A stretch of 64,000 nt of DNA from the NCBI RefSeq assembly GCF_018336155.1, contig NZ_JAGYHF010000009.1:62001-126000 (forward strand), written 5' to 3'. The number at the start of each line of letters is the position of its first letter. The first letter of the stretch is position 1. A program made the translations under genes and the position numbers. The notes beneath the pieces are model-generated. The model was not told the DNA's origin. It made no database searches and was given only the letters and a program-made list of their open reading frames with translations. Origin of the DNA: Pseudomonas rustica (GTDB lineage Bacteria > Pseudomonadota > Gammaproteobacteria > Pseudomonadales > Pseudomonadaceae). This document shows positions 1 to 8,066 of the stretch, piece by piece.

Positions 1-1243
1 TCCAGCCGTCATTGCCCGGCAGGATCAGGTTCAGCGCAATCGCCACCACCGCGCACAGCGCGATGCCTTTGAGGCCGAAGTCGTCCGGGCCGGTGCCAGT
101 ACCGACCAGCACACCGCCAATCCCGAACACCAACGTCACCGAGACAATCACCAGATTGCGTGCTTCGCCCAAATCGATCTTGTGACGGATCAGGGTGTTC
201 ATGCCCACCGCCGCGATCGAACCGAACAACAGGCACAGAATCCCGCCCATCACCGGCACCGGAATGCTTTGCAGCAGCGCGCCGAACTTGCCGATGAACG
301 CCAGGGTGATGGCGAAAACCGCCGCCCAGGTCATGATTTTCGGGTTGTAGTTCTTGGTCAGCATCACCGCGCCAGTCACTTCGGCGTAGGTGGTATTCGG
401 CGGACCGCCAAACAGACCGGCGGCGGTGGTGGCAATGCCGTCACCGAGCAAGGTGCGATGCAGGCCCGGCTTCTTCAGATAGTCGCGACCGGTCACGCTA
501 CCCACAGCAATCACGCCGCCGATGTGTTCGATGGCCGGGGCCAAGGCCACCGGAACGATGAACAGAATCGCCTGCCAGTTGAACTCCGGCGCGGTGAAGT
601 GCGGAATCGCAAACCATGGCGCAGCGGCAATCTTCGCGGTGTCGACCACGCCGAAATAGAACGACATGGCAAAACCGACCAGCACACCGGAAATGATCGG
701 CACCAGGCGGAAGATGCCTTTACCGAACACCGCCACGATCAACGTGGTCAGCAGCGCTGGCATCGAGATCAGCATCGCGGTCTGGTAGTGAATCAGTTCC
801 GAACCGTCGCCAGCCTTGCCCATCGCCATGTTCGCGGCAATCGGCGCCATGGCCAGGCCGATGGAGATGATCACCGGGCCAATCACTACCGGCGGCAGCA
901 AACGGTCAATGAAGCCCGTGCCTTTGATCTTCACGGCCAGGCCCAGGAAGGTGTAGACGAAACCGGCCGCCATCACACCGCCCATGGTCGCGGCGAGGCC
1001 GAACTGGCCCTTGGCGAGAATGATCGGAGTAATGAAAGCGAAGCTCGACGCCAGAAACACCGGCACCTGACGCCCGGTGACGATCTGGAACAGGATCGTC
1101 CCCAGACCCGCGGTAAACAGTGCCACGTTCGGGTCGAGGCCCGTGATCAGCGGCATCAGCACCAAAGCGCCGAAAGCCACGAACAGCATCTGGGCGCCGG
1201 ACAGCACCGTGCGCCAGAGCGGATCGTTGAACTCTTGCTGCAT
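1..1243 (-). CDS. uraA: Uracil-xanthine permease (partial, C-terminus outside window)
   Basis: An inner-membrane nucleobase:cation symporter of the NCS2/UraA family, expected to import uracil. The reading frame is open from the ATG at 1243 to the window edge, about 414 codons. The translation is a run of hydrophobic segments with family signatures: an N-terminal stretch reading QMLFVAFGALVLMPLITGLD, a TPIILAKGQFG segment, and the conserved substrate-site region ALAPAIEHIGGVIAVG followed by GGPPNTTYAEV. It lies 2 bp after upp on the same strand, so the two form a salvage operon in which UraA brings in uracil and Upp traps it as UMP. The last few residues and the stop lie outside the window. 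Confident in family; substrate inferred from the neighbour upp. Confidence 0.93.
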   Translation of the reverse strand, partial: MQQEFNDPLWRTVLSGAQMLFVAFGALVLMPLITGLDPNVALFTAGLGTILFQIVTGRQVPVFLASSFAFITPIILAKGQFGLAATMGGVMAAGFVYTFLGLAVKIKGTGFIDRLLPPVVIGPVIISIGLAMAPIAANMAMGKAGDGSELIHYQTAMLISMPALLTTLIVAVFGKGIFRLVPIISGVLVGFAMSFYFGVVDTAKIAAAPWFAIPHFTAPEFNWQAILFIVPVALAPAIEHIGGVIAVGSVTGRDYLKKPGLHRTLLGDGIATTAAGLFGGPPNTTYAEVTGAVMLTKNYNPKIMTWAAVFAITLAFIGKFGALLQSIPVPVMGGILCLLFGSIAAVGMNTLIRHKIDLGEARNLVIVSVTLVFGIGGVLVGTGTGPDDFGLKGIALCAVVAIALNLILPGNDGW

Positions 1244-1245
1244 GG

Positions 1246-1884
1246 TTACGCGTCCTTCTGCTTGGTGCCGAAGATCTTGTCACCGGCGTCGCCAAGCCCA
1301 GGGATGATGTAACCGTGTTCGTTCAAACGCTCATCGATGGACGCGGTGTAGATGGTCACGTCCGGGTGAGCCTTCTCGACGGCAGCAATGCCTTCCGGCG
1401 CGGCAACCAGCACCATCGCGCGGATGTCTTTGCAGCCGGCCTTTTTCAACAGGTCGATGGTCGCAACCATCGAGCTGCCAGTGGCGAGCATCGGGTCGAT
1501 GATCATTGCCAACCGTTCGTCGATTTCCGGAACCAGTTTTTCCAGATAGGTGTGCGCTTGCAGGGTTTCTTCGTTGCGGGCGACACCCACGGCGGAAACC
1601 TTGGCACCCGGGATCAGGCTCAGCACGCCTTCAAGCATGCCGATGCCGGCGCGCAGGATCGGCACGACGGTGATCTTCTTGCCGGCGATCTTCTCGACCG
1701 ACACGGTGCCGCACCAGCCTGCAATATCGTAGGACTCCAGCGGCAAATCTTTTGTAGCTTCATAGGTCAACAGGGCGCCGACTTCCTGAGCGAGCTCACG
1801 GAAGTTCTTGGTGCTGATATCGGCGCGGCGCATCAGGCCGAGTTTATGACGGATCAGCGGATGGCGGATCTCGAGGATGGGCAT
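1246..1884 (-). CDS. upp: Uracil phosphoribosyltransferase
   Basis: Converts uracil plus PRPP to UMP in pyrimidine salvage (cytoplasm). The product is 212 aa, about the usual family length. The PRPP-binding motif DPMLATGSS is at residues 130-138 and the uracil-binding C-terminal signature GYIIPGLGDAGDK at 191-203. It is the first gene of the upp-uraA operon and is divergent from hpt. The 160-bp gap between the two genes holds a perfect 16-bp palindrome (1941-1956), which could be a shared control site. Confidence 0.97.
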   Translation of the reverse strand: MPILEIRHPLIRHKLGLMRRADISTKNFRELAQEVGALLTYEATKDLPLESYDIAGWCGTVSVEKIAGKKITVVPILRAGIGMLEGVLSLIPGAKVSAVGVARNEETLQAHTYLEKLVPEIDERLAMIIDPMLATGSSMVATIDLLKKAGCKDIRAMVLVAAPEGIAAVEKAHPDVTIYTASIDERLNEHGYIIPGLGDAGDKIFGTKQKDA

Positions 1885-1940
1885 GGAAAAACTCCGGCGG
1901 CGGGCAAAAAAACCGGCCTAGATTAATCTATCCGAGGGTG

Positions 1941-1956
1941 ATGTCCTATAGGACAT
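1941..1956. promoter_or_regulatory. Perfect 16-bp palindrome in the upp/hpt divergent promoter region
   Basis: The sequence ATGTCCTATAGGACAT is its own reverse complement over all 16 bases and lies between the divergent upp and hpt genes. Perfect palindromes of this length in a divergent promoter are typical of dimeric repressor operators. I cannot name the regulator; a purine- or pyrimidine-responsive factor is only a guess from the neighbours. Confidence 0.5.
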
Positions 1957-2046
1957 ACAGTACGTTAGTCCACAAATGCTTGATTCGACCTCGCGGGATG
2001 CGTACCTTTGCCCGCTTTTCCGAAATCGAACCCCCTGGAGAGCGCC

Positions 2047-2604
2047 ATGTCCGCTGATCTCGAGCATATCCGTCAAGTCATGCGAGAGGCTGACTGCCTG
2101 TACACCGAAGCTGAAGTCGAGGCGGCCATCGCCCGTGTCGGTGCACAAATCAACGAACAACTGGCTGACAGCAACCCTGTGGTGTTCTGCGTGATGAACG
2201 GCGGCCTGATCTTTTCCGGCAAACTGCTGACGCATCTGCACTTCCCGCTGGAAGCGTCCTACCTGCACGCGACCCGTTATCGCAACGAAACCAGCGGCGG
2301 CGACCTGTTCTGGAAAGCCAAGCCGGAAGTCTCGTTCATCGACCGCGACGTGCTGATCATCGACGACATCCTCGACGAAGGTCACACCCTCGGCGCGATC
2401 ATCGACTTCTGCAAACACGCCGGCGCGCGCAAAGTGCACACCGCTGTGCTGATCGACAAGGATCACGACCGCAAAGCACGTCCTGACCTCAAAGCCGATT
2501 TCGTCGGCCTGCCGTGCATCGACCGCTATATCTTCGGTTACGGCATGGACTACAAAGGCTACTGGCGCAACGCCAACGGGATCTTTGCCGTTAAAGGCAT
2601 GTAA
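2047..2604 (+). CDS. hpt: Hypoxanthine-guanine phosphoribosyltransferase
   Basis: Purine salvage enzyme transferring phosphoribose from PRPP to hypoxanthine or guanine. With the ATG at 2047, preceded by a CTGGAGA ribosome site, the protein is 185 aa, the length I expect for Pseudomonas Hpt. An ATG further upstream (2008) would add 13 residues without a better ribosome site. The PRPP loop LIIDDILDEGHT is at residues 103-114 and the family's FCVMNGGLIFSG stretch at 47-58. It is transcribed divergently from upp-uraA, so purine and pyrimidine salvage share one intergenic control region. Confidence 0.95.
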   Translation: MSADLEHIRQVMREADCLYTEAEVEAAIARVGAQINEQLADSNPVVFCVMNGGLIFSGKLLTHLHFPLEASYLHATRYRNETSGGDLFWKAKPEVSFIDRDVLIIDDILDEGHTLGAIIDFCKHAGARKVHTAVLIDKDHDRKARPDLKADFVGLPCIDRYIFGYGMDYKGYWRNANGIFAVKGM

Positions 2605-2621
2605 TTTACGCCCCGATCCAG

Positions 2622-2711
2622 TGTGGGAGCGGGCTTGCTCGCGAAAGCGGTGTATCAGTCGACATTTGTTTTGAATGTCAGGTCGCCTTCGCGAGCAAGC
2701 CCGCTCCCACA
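2622..2711. repeat. REP pair, family A (GTGGGAGCGGGCTTGCTCGCGAA)
   Basis: Two inverted copies of the GTGGGAGCGGGCTTGCTCGCGAA unit face each other around a roughly 40-bp spacer, giving a REPIN-like structure. It sits just behind hpt. Other family A copies in the window are at 14673-14761, 15471-15560, 28027-28095, 28229-28257 and 34744-34810. Confidence 0.9.
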
Positions 2712-2783
2712 GTAGTTTTGTGTGTGCTGATCCATTCGCGATACCCATGCTAGAGTGCTCGGCCCCGCCCTCCGGAGCCTGTC

Positions 2784-3263
2784 ATGAGCCTCTTGATCCG
2801 CAGCCTCGCCGCGCTTTTCCTGATCTTCAGCCTGCCTCTGTCCGCCGCGCCGATGCACAGTCAATTCCTGCCGCCGGACGATCTGACCGTGCGCGATGCC
2901 GAGCCCGAGCAACAGCAACTCATGCAGGTCATCGACTATTCCGTGGTGGTGGGCGCGCAACGTCAATCCAATCAGCAACCGATTCCGGTCACGTCTCCGC
3001 TGCTGATCCGCCTCAAGGGCAAATCCCTGAACAAGGGTGCGACGATCACGCAGGTGCTGGTCAATTTTGACGGCGAAAGCAAAAGCCTGAAAAAGCCGAT
3101 CTACGACGACAAAAGCAAAACCCTGACGTTGTTTTATCCACAGGCCCAATACCGCGTGATCATCGATCTGCTGCGCAATGACACCGTGTATGTGCAGTTC
3201 CTCAGTTACGCCAACGGCCATATCTGGGCCGATTTGCACACCGGCAGCACGCGTTCGCGTTGA
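2784..3263 (+). CDS. Small secreted protein of unknown function
   Basis: A 159-aa protein with a clear N-terminal signal peptide (positive start, hydrophobic residues 5-19, probable cleavage after the SAA at about 20-22). The mature part has no motif I recognise; it is rich in beta-type alternation and in KSLNKG/KSLKKP-like basic stretches. From memory, this position between hpt and the PA4642-type gene holds a conserved hypothetical gene in other pseudomonads, which supports it being real. Function unknown; periplasmic location is inferred. Confidence 0.75.
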   Translation: MSLLIRSLAALFLIFSLPLSAAPMHSQFLPPDDLTVRDAEPEQQQLMQVIDYSVVVGAQRQSNQQPIPVTSPLLIRLKGKSLNKGATITQVLVNFDGESKSLKKPIYDDKSKTLTLFYPQAQYRVIIDLLRNDTVYVQFLSYANGHIWADLHTGSTRSR

Positions 3264-3326
3264 GCCCGGCGGCAGGGCAGGGGTAAACTGCCCGCCCCGT
3301 GTAATGTCTGCGAGCTGGAGTCGGCA

Positions 3327-3614
3327 ATGCGTAAAGATAAGAAACAAGTGATTGGTGACGAGATCGGCGATGAGCAGATCAAGCTGTTCCTCGATTTTGA
3401 ACCGGTCGACGCCACTTCGCCGTCGCTGCACAAACTGATCAAGGCCTACCGTGGTCTGCGTATCGACGACTTCGAACGCTTCCTGGGTTTCTTCGTTGAG
3501 GCCGGTTATGACGTTGATGGCAAGGACGAACAGGGCAAGACCTTTGTTGAGCTGATCGCCGATCAGCGTAATGCCCCGGACTACATCGAACTGATCGAAA
3601 AGTCCCGCGGTTAA
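3327..3614 (+). CDS. PA4642-family conserved small protein
   Basis: A 95-aa acidic cytoplasmic protein starting MRKDKKQVIGDE, with no signal peptide or membrane segment. The middle (FERFLGFFVEAGYDVDGKDE) looks helical. It resembles the conserved Pseudomonas family I remember as PA4642, which also lies next to mqo. No function is known. It ends just before a bidirectional terminator shared with the convergent mqo gene. Confidence 0.8.
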   Translation: MRKDKKQVIGDEIGDEQIKLFLDFEPVDATSPSLHKLIKAYRGLRIDDFERFLGFFVEAGYDVDGKDEQGKTFVELIADQRNAPDYIELIEKSRG

Positions 3615-3618
3615 GGTC

Positions 3619-3710
3619 AAAAGATCGCAGCCTGCGGCAGCTCCTACATGGGATTTATGGTGACTGTGTAGGAGCTGCCGAAGGCTCGGGCCGCGATCGG
3701 ACGATCTTTT
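3619..3710. repeat. REP pair, family B (TGTAGGAGCTGCCGAAGGCTGCGATC)
   Basis: Inverted copies of the AAAGATCGCAGCCTTCGGCAGCTCCTACA unit, the second copy carrying an insertion (GCTCGGGCCGCGATC). It lies between convergent genes. Other copies are at 7935-8057, 23144-23178, 23501-23533, 32181-32256 and 41176-41262. Confidence 0.85.
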
Positions 3711-3725
3711 GCATTTCAAAGCCAT

Positions 3726-3755
3726 AAAAAAACGCCCCGATCGGGGCGTTTTTTA
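3726..3755. terminator. Bidirectional rho-independent terminator
   Basis: AACGCCCCGATCGGGGCGTT forms a perfect GC-rich hairpin with a run of A on one side and T on the other, so it can stop transcription from both the PA4642-type gene (+) and mqo (-). Confidence 0.9.
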
Positions 3756-3765
3756 TGCCGCAAGA

Positions 3766-5274
3766 TCAAGCGTAGCTTGGTGTCTCGCTGCTTTCTTCAA
3801 CCAGTTCCAGCGCGATGTTGTTCTGCGTGTTGATCTTGCGATACAGCGCAGCATCGGTTTCCAGCACCTTTTCACGGGCCGGGAAGATCTCGGCCAGTTT
3901 CGCCGCCCACTCACCCTTGGCCTGATTCGGGAAGCACTTCTCGATCAGTTCCAGCATGATCGAAACGGTCACCGAAGCGCCTGGCGAAGCGCCGAGCAGC
4001 GCGGCCAGCGAACCGTCCTTGGCCGACACCAGTTCGGTACCGAATTGCAGGATGCCGCCCTTTTTCGGGTCTTTCTTGATGATCTGCACCCGCTGGCCAG
4101 CCACTTCCAGACGCCAGTCTTCGGCTTTCGCTTGCGGGTAGAAACGGCGCAGGGAATCCAGACGCTGTTCCATCGATTGCATCACTTCGCTGACCAGGTA
4201 TTTGGTCAGATCCATGTTGTTTTTCGCCACGGCCAGCATCGGCCCGATGTTGCCGGCGCGAACCGACAGCGGCAGGTCCATGAAGGAGCCGTGTTTGAGG
4301 AACTTGGTGGTGAAACCGGCGTATGGCCCGAACAGCAGGGATTTCTTGCCGTCGACGACGCGGGTGTCCAGGTGCGGCACCGACATCGGTGGCGAACCCA
4401 CAGCGGCCTGGCTGTAAACCTTGGCCTGATGCTGTTTGACCACTTCCGGATTGTCGCAACGCAGCCACTGGCCGCTGATCGGGAAGCCGCCGAAGCCTTT
4501 GCTTTCTTCGATGCCCGAAGCCTGCAGCAACGGCAACGCCGCGCCACCTGCACCGAGGAAAACGAACTTGGCGTCGACTTCACGGGTGTTGCCGTTGTTG
4601 ACGTCTTTGATGCTGACGGTCCAGCCGCTGCCGTTACGCTTGAGACCAGTCACGCGCTTGCAGTATTTGACTTGCGCGTCCGGAGCGCTGGTCAGGTGCT
4701 TGAGCAACTGATTGGTCAGCGCGCCGAAGTTGACGTCGGTGCCGTTCATCACGCGGGTGGCAGCGAGGACTTCGTCCGGCGAGCGGCCCGGCATCATCAG
4801 CGGCATCCACTCGGCCATTTTGGCCTTGTCTTCGGTGTATTCCATGTCGGCGAAGGCGTGGTGCTTGTGCAGCACGTCAAAGCGTTCTTTGAGGAACGAC
4901 ACGCCGGAATCACCCTGCACGAAGCTCAGGTGCGGTACCGGGCTGATGAACGATTTGCACGAGCCGAAGGTGCCTTTCTTGGTCAGGTACGACCAGAACT
5001 GCTTCGACACCTCGAACTGGGTGTTGATGTGCACGGCTTTCTTGATGTCGACGGTGCCATCGGCGGCCTGCGGCGTGTAATTCAGCTCGCACAGACCAGC
5101 GTGACCGGTACCGGCGTTGTTCCACGGGTTGGAACTCTCCGCAGCACCGGAATCCATCAGCTCGACGACTTCCAGCTTGATCGCGGGGTCGAGCTCTTTG
5201 AGCAGTACGGCGAGGGTGGCACTCATGATGCCGGCCCCAACCAGTACTACGTCGACTGCTTCGTTATGCGCCAT
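3766..5274 (-). CDS. mqo: Malate:quinone oxidoreductase
   Basis: FAD-dependent, membrane-associated enzyme oxidising malate to oxaloacetate and passing electrons to ubiquinone. The protein is 502 aa, normal for Mqo. The dinucleotide-binding motif VLVGAGIMSATLA is at residues 10-22, followed by the family's ELMDSGAAESSNPWNNAGTG region around residue 39-58. The start is supported by GGAG 9 bp upstream. A 709-bp stretch without an obvious gene lies upstream. Pseudomonads often carry more than one Mqo; this one matches the copy near PA4642 (mqoB), from memory of PAO1 gene order. Confidence 0.95.
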   Translation of the reverse strand: MAHNEAVDVVLVGAGIMSATLAVLLKELDPAIKLEVVELMDSGAAESSNPWNNAGTGHAGLCELNYTPQAADGTVDIKKAVHINTQFEVSKQFWSYLTKKGTFGSCKSFISPVPHLSFVQGDSGVSFLKERFDVLHKHHAFADMEYTEDKAKMAEWMPLMMPGRSPDEVLAATRVMNGTDVNFGALTNQLLKHLTSAPDAQVKYCKRVTGLKRNGSGWTVSIKDVNNGNTREVDAKFVFLGAGGAALPLLQASGIEESKGFGGFPISGQWLRCDNPEVVKQHQAKVYSQAAVGSPPMSVPHLDTRVVDGKKSLLFGPYAGFTTKFLKHGSFMDLPLSVRAGNIGPMLAVAKNNMDLTKYLVSEVMQSMEQRLDSLRRFYPQAKAEDWRLEVAGQRVQIIKKDPKKGGILQFGTELVSAKDGSLAALLGASPGASVTVSIMLELIEKCFPNQAKGEWAAKLAEIFPAREKVLETDAALYRKINTQNNIALELVEESSETPSYA

Positions 5275-5983
5275 TTAACGCGTCTCCAAAATCTGCAGCA
5301 CCAAATTGTCGGCATGGCTGCCAGGCGTTCCGGGACAGATCAATTGTGTCCAGGCTATCCGTGGTCAGGTTCGCCATGTCCGAATCTTCGCAATTTTTCG
5401 CAACTTCGACGGATGCATGCGGCCTGGCTTTCAAGAGCTCCATGAACTCATTTCAGCACGCAGCTGGCAATTCGACTTATGGTCGAGACATCCGTTTTTG
5501 TGCAACCAAATCCGTAGCGGACAGGCTTCAGGCTCCGATATTCGAGGTATACCCGGTCCTGTGTCGTTGGGCTGTTCCAGACGCTAATGGTGCATGTTCA
5601 GACGCAAAACTATTCATTTGCTCGCCACACTCTTGTGAAGTTGTGAAAACCCGTTTTTTTCACGCTCTTTTGAAGACGTGAACCTCAAAAAAGGGCTGTC
5701 TTGGCTTGGCACCTTGCCCGAGGGCAAAAACAACGCGGCGGCCGAGCGTCATGACAGCTCTGCAGATTCGCGAAAAGCGGGGTTTTTGCCGGAAGAACAG
5801 GCAAGCGCGCCAACTTCACTCGATCTGTGTGGGCGGCTCTCTGTGGGCGATTTTGATGTCGATGCGATGCGCATTGACGCTGTTGCGGGGCCCGATCAGG
5901 AGACGTCCTTATAATCGGGGGGAGATTGTATCGAAGAAATGCGGGGAGTTGGTCGTGTTTAATGACTTTTATTAGGCATCCGG
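5275..5983. other. 709-bp gap upstream of mqo with no convincing gene
   Basis: Open frames here (for example 5346-5681 on + and 5685-6098 on -) have amino-acid composition unlike proteins, no good ribosome sites and no motif. The stretch is less GC-rich than its surroundings near 5600-5700. An inverted repeat GGACA/TGTCC with a 9-bp loop (5333-5351) lies 60 bp upstream of mqo and might be an operator. A TATAAT hexamer occurs at 5910-5915 without a matching -35. Otherwise I see nothing. Confidence 0.5.
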
Positions 5984-6217
5984 TCAGATGCTCAACATCG
6001 CCTGAGCGCGTGCACGAGGCTGCGGCGCTATGACGCGGGCGCTGGCGGGCAATGGGTGGTGCAACCAGTTGAGACGAATTTCTTCGATTTCCACCCAACC
6101 GTCACCCATCGGCTGCAGGCTGCACTGCTTGAATGCCTGACAATGACCGTTGCGGTCGAGCAGGGCAAAGCTGCGGTGCAACGGGCGTGGCGCAAACAAC
6201 GAGATCAAATAACGCAT
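5984..6217 (-). CDS. Small conserved-looking protein of unknown function
   Basis: A 77-aa protein starting MRYLISLFAPRPLHRSFALL. An AAGG ribosome site stands 8-10 bp before the ATG. The sequence WVEIEEIRLNWLHHPLP is plausible folded-protein composition, unlike the shadow frames around it. I believe similar short proteins occur in other pseudomonads but cannot confirm this. No domain or function recognised. Confidence 0.55.
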   Translation of the reverse strand: MRYLISLFAPRPLHRSFALLDRNGHCQAFKQCSLQPMGDGWVEIEEIRLNWLHHPLPASARVIAPQPRARAQAMLSI

Positions 6218-6422
6218 GGCCGATTACCTTGCTGGAGGACTTGTTTGAAGGTTGCCAGCAGGGCGTGACGTCAACATGTACGGCAGATGACAGCGGCGTG
6301 ACAGGAACCGGCCTGCCACGGCTGTGTCAGACATTTCAGTATTCACCGTGTGACGCTGGTGACCCGCAGTGGCCCACCGCTATACTGCCGGCCTGTTTGT
6401 GCCTGATTCTGGAGAGAAGAGC

Positions 6423-7007
6423 ATGTTGCAACGCCTGTTGTTCGGTTTGATCACTGTGGCCGGTTTGACCCTGGCCGGCTGCGCCCACAGCCCGCAACAA
6501 CTGAATCCGGAGCCGAAGCTGACCACGCAGTTGCCAGCGGTCGGCCGCGGCCAGCCCGTTGTCGTGCGTGTGGTTGACGGGCGTCCGTCGCCAACCCTCG
6601 GCACCCGTGGCGGCCTGTACCCGGAAACCAGCGCCATCACCGTGCAGCGCGAGCAGATCCTGCCGAAGCTGCAAGCTCAGGCTGAAGCCGCCGTGCGTCT
6701 GTTGGGCTTCACCCCGACCAACAATGCACCGAACGCGCCTCAGCTGACTGTGACCCTGGCCGAGCTGAAATACCAGTCGCCGAAAGAAGGTATGTACGTG
6801 ACTGAAGCGACCATCGGTGCAACCTTCCGCTCCGACGTGCAGAACGCCAACCGCCGTTACAGCGGCCGTTACGGAGCGTCGCTGGATCAGCGTTTCGGCA
6901 TGGCGCCGAACCAGGAAACCAACACCAAACTGGTCAGCGACGTGTTGAGCGATGCGCTGACGCGTCTGTTCAAGGATCCGACCGTGGGTCAGGTGCTCGC
7001 TGAGTAA
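6423..7007 (+). CDS. YajG-family lipoprotein
   Basis: A 194-aa lipoprotein of the YajG type: signal peptide MLQRLLFGLITVAGLTLAGC with the lipobox LAGC and lipidated Cys20. The mature part holds the family's VVRVVDGRP stretch and a conserved C-terminal VSDVLSDALTRLFKDP. Start ATG at 6423 has AGAGAAGAG upstream; an in-frame ATG at 6369 would place residues before the signal sequence. A TATACT -10 hexamer is at 6381-6386. The +2 residue after Cys is Ala, so outer-membrane sorting is expected. The role of YajG lipoproteins is not established. It ends at a strong terminator. Confidence 0.88.
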   Translation: MLQRLLFGLITVAGLTLAGCAHSPQQLNPEPKLTTQLPAVGRGQPVVVRVVDGRPSPTLGTRGGLYPETSAITVQREQILPKLQAQAEAAVRLLGFTPTNNAPNAPQLTVTLAELKYQSPKEGMYVTEATIGATFRSDVQNANRRYSGRYGASLDQRFGMAPNQETNTKLVSDVLSDALTRLFKDPTVGQVLAE

Positions 7008-7023
7008 GCTTTCAGCGGATGTG

Positions 7024-7060
7024 AAAAAGCCCGGGGCCAGTGATGACCCCGGGCTTTTTT
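7024..7060 (+). terminator. Rho-independent terminator after yajG-type gene
   Basis: AAAAAGCCCGGGG and CCCCGGGCTTTTTT pair around an ATGATGA-type loop, followed by T residues. Confidence 0.92.
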
Positions 7061-7077
7061 GTGGGGCATGAAATCGT

Positions 7078-7241
7078 CCCCCCTCACCCCAGCCCTCTCC
7101 CCCAGGGGGGCGAGGGGGAAAGGGAGCCGATCGGGGGCTTTTCAGAACCGGAGTTCAACTCGAGTTTTTCAGGTCGATGTACCTCGACCAAACAACCCGG
7201 TCAGTCCCCTCTCCCTCCGGGAGAGGGTTAGGGTGAGGGTG
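7078..7241. repeat. Intergenic repeat family D, copy 1 (CCCTCACCC...GGGTGAGGG)
   Basis: A roughly 165-bp element with inverted ends: CCCCTCACCCCAGCCCTCTC on the left and GAGAGGGTTAGGGTGAGG on the right, each arm also folding on itself (CTCTCCC/GGGAGAG). The interior includes TTTTTCAGGTCGATGTAC and an ACAACCCGGTCAGTCCCC stretch. A second copy is at 10502-10681 with the interior CAGGTCGATGTA also shared. Confidence 0.85.
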
Positions 7242-7252
7242 CTTTTGCTTTT

Positions 7253-7534
7253 TCAGGCAGCCTGCGAGTAGAAGTCGAGCACGCTAACCCCCGTCAACAA
7301 ATCCGTCTCCGGCAAATCCGCATGCTGATGCCCGCCCAGCGCGCAATACACCAGCCAGTGGCGATCCTGAACATTGAAGGCAAGGCTGCCGACAAGGCTT
7401 TGCTGTTCGTCGGTCGGGGTGATGAGGTAGAGGCGATCCTGGTTTTCGGCGTGGAGCATGACGCGTTCCCTGTCGGTTTCGAGGCGCGCATCTTGGTTTA
7501 TCCAGATGACGATGCCGTGACACAGGACAGCCAT
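7253..7534 (-). CDS. Small protein of unknown function
   Basis: A 93-aa frame whose C-terminal two-thirds (LYLITPTDEQQSLVGSLAFN, then HWLVYCALGG) reads like a real beta-rich domain. The annotated ATG at 7534 lacks a good ribosome site; an internal ATG at 7453 has AGGGAA upstream and would give 66 aa. It is divergent from the small membrane protein at 7653. No family recognised; I regard it as a probable lineage-conserved gene. Confidence 0.5.
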   Translation of the reverse strand: MAVLCHGIVIWINQDARLETDRERVMLHAENQDRLYLITPTDEQQSLVGSLAFNVQDRHWLVYCALGGHQHADLPETDLLTGVSVLDFYSQAA

Positions 7535-7652
7535 CGGTCGATTGTTACGTTATTTGTCGTAAAGGCTGGGGCAGGGGGCCAAGGTTTGGTTAGAATCCGC
7601 GCCGCGGTCGTCGGTCTGGCGCCTGCCACACCGGTTTAGATAGAGGTCCGTG

Positions 7653-7931
7653 ATGTCGCTGCACTTGATGACGCTGTTTACCGCCCATCCCGCCAAATTG
7701 ATCAACCTGCTGGCGCTGCTGTTGGCGTTCCCCGGCAGTTGGCTACTGCACGCAACGCGCCGCCGCGAACAGCGCGCGATGGCCAGCATCGCCGCCCAGC
7801 GCAACGCGCAGCCGAATGCCGAGCCCATTCTTGATTGGGCAACCTTGCGCATGAACCGGTTTTTCTATCGATTTGGTTTTGCTTGCCTGGGGCTGGCACT
7901 GATCGTCTCGTGGATCAGCACGCGTTACTAA
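7653..7931 (+). CDS. Small two-helix membrane protein
   Basis: A 92-aa protein with hydrophobic segments at about residues 14-32 (LINLLALLLAFPGSWLL) and 70-88 (FGFACLGLALIVSWIS), joined by a charged, helical loop rich in Arg and Gln. The ATG at 7653 follows AGAGGT by 5 bp; a GTG immediately before it is an alternative. Function unknown. It is followed by a triple REP cluster. Confidence 0.65.
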   Translation: MSLHLMTLFTAHPAKLINLLALLLAFPGSWLLHATRRREQRAMASIAAQRNAQPNAEPILDWATLRMNRFFYRFGFACLGLALIVSWISTRY

Positions 7932-7934
7932 AAG

Positions 7935-8057
7935 CAAAAGATCGCAGCCTTCGGCAACTCCTACAGGAAGCAAAAGATCGCAGCCTTCGGCAGCTCCTAC
8001 GGGGTGTACATCATTCCCATGTAGGAGCTGCCGAAGGCTGCGATCTTTTGATCTTGC
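7935..8057. repeat. Family B REP cluster with three units
   Basis: Two direct copies of AAAAGATCGCAGCCTTCGGC (starting near 7935 and 7971) are followed by one inverted copy (TGTAGGAGCTGCCGAAGGCT, near 8022). The extra direct copy makes this cluster larger than the usual pair. It separates convergent genes. Confidence 0.9.
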
Positions 8058-8066
8058 TCTGAAAAT

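Noticed and set aside
182..1312. Plus-strand 376-aa open frame
   Set aside because: It is antisense to uraA, has a His/Arg/Gln-rich low-complexity composition and no ribosome site; a high-GC shadow.
3709..5445. Plus-strand 578-aa open frame
   Set aside because: Antisense to mqo, whose motifs are clear; the frame is an artefact of third-position GC.
5346..5681. Plus-strand 111-aa open frame upstream of mqo
   Set aside because: Cys- and Ser-rich odd composition, no ribosome site, no family resemblance.
5685..6098. Minus-strand 137-aa open frame
   Set aside because: Arg/Pro/Gln-rich shadow overlapping a better small gene; no start signal.
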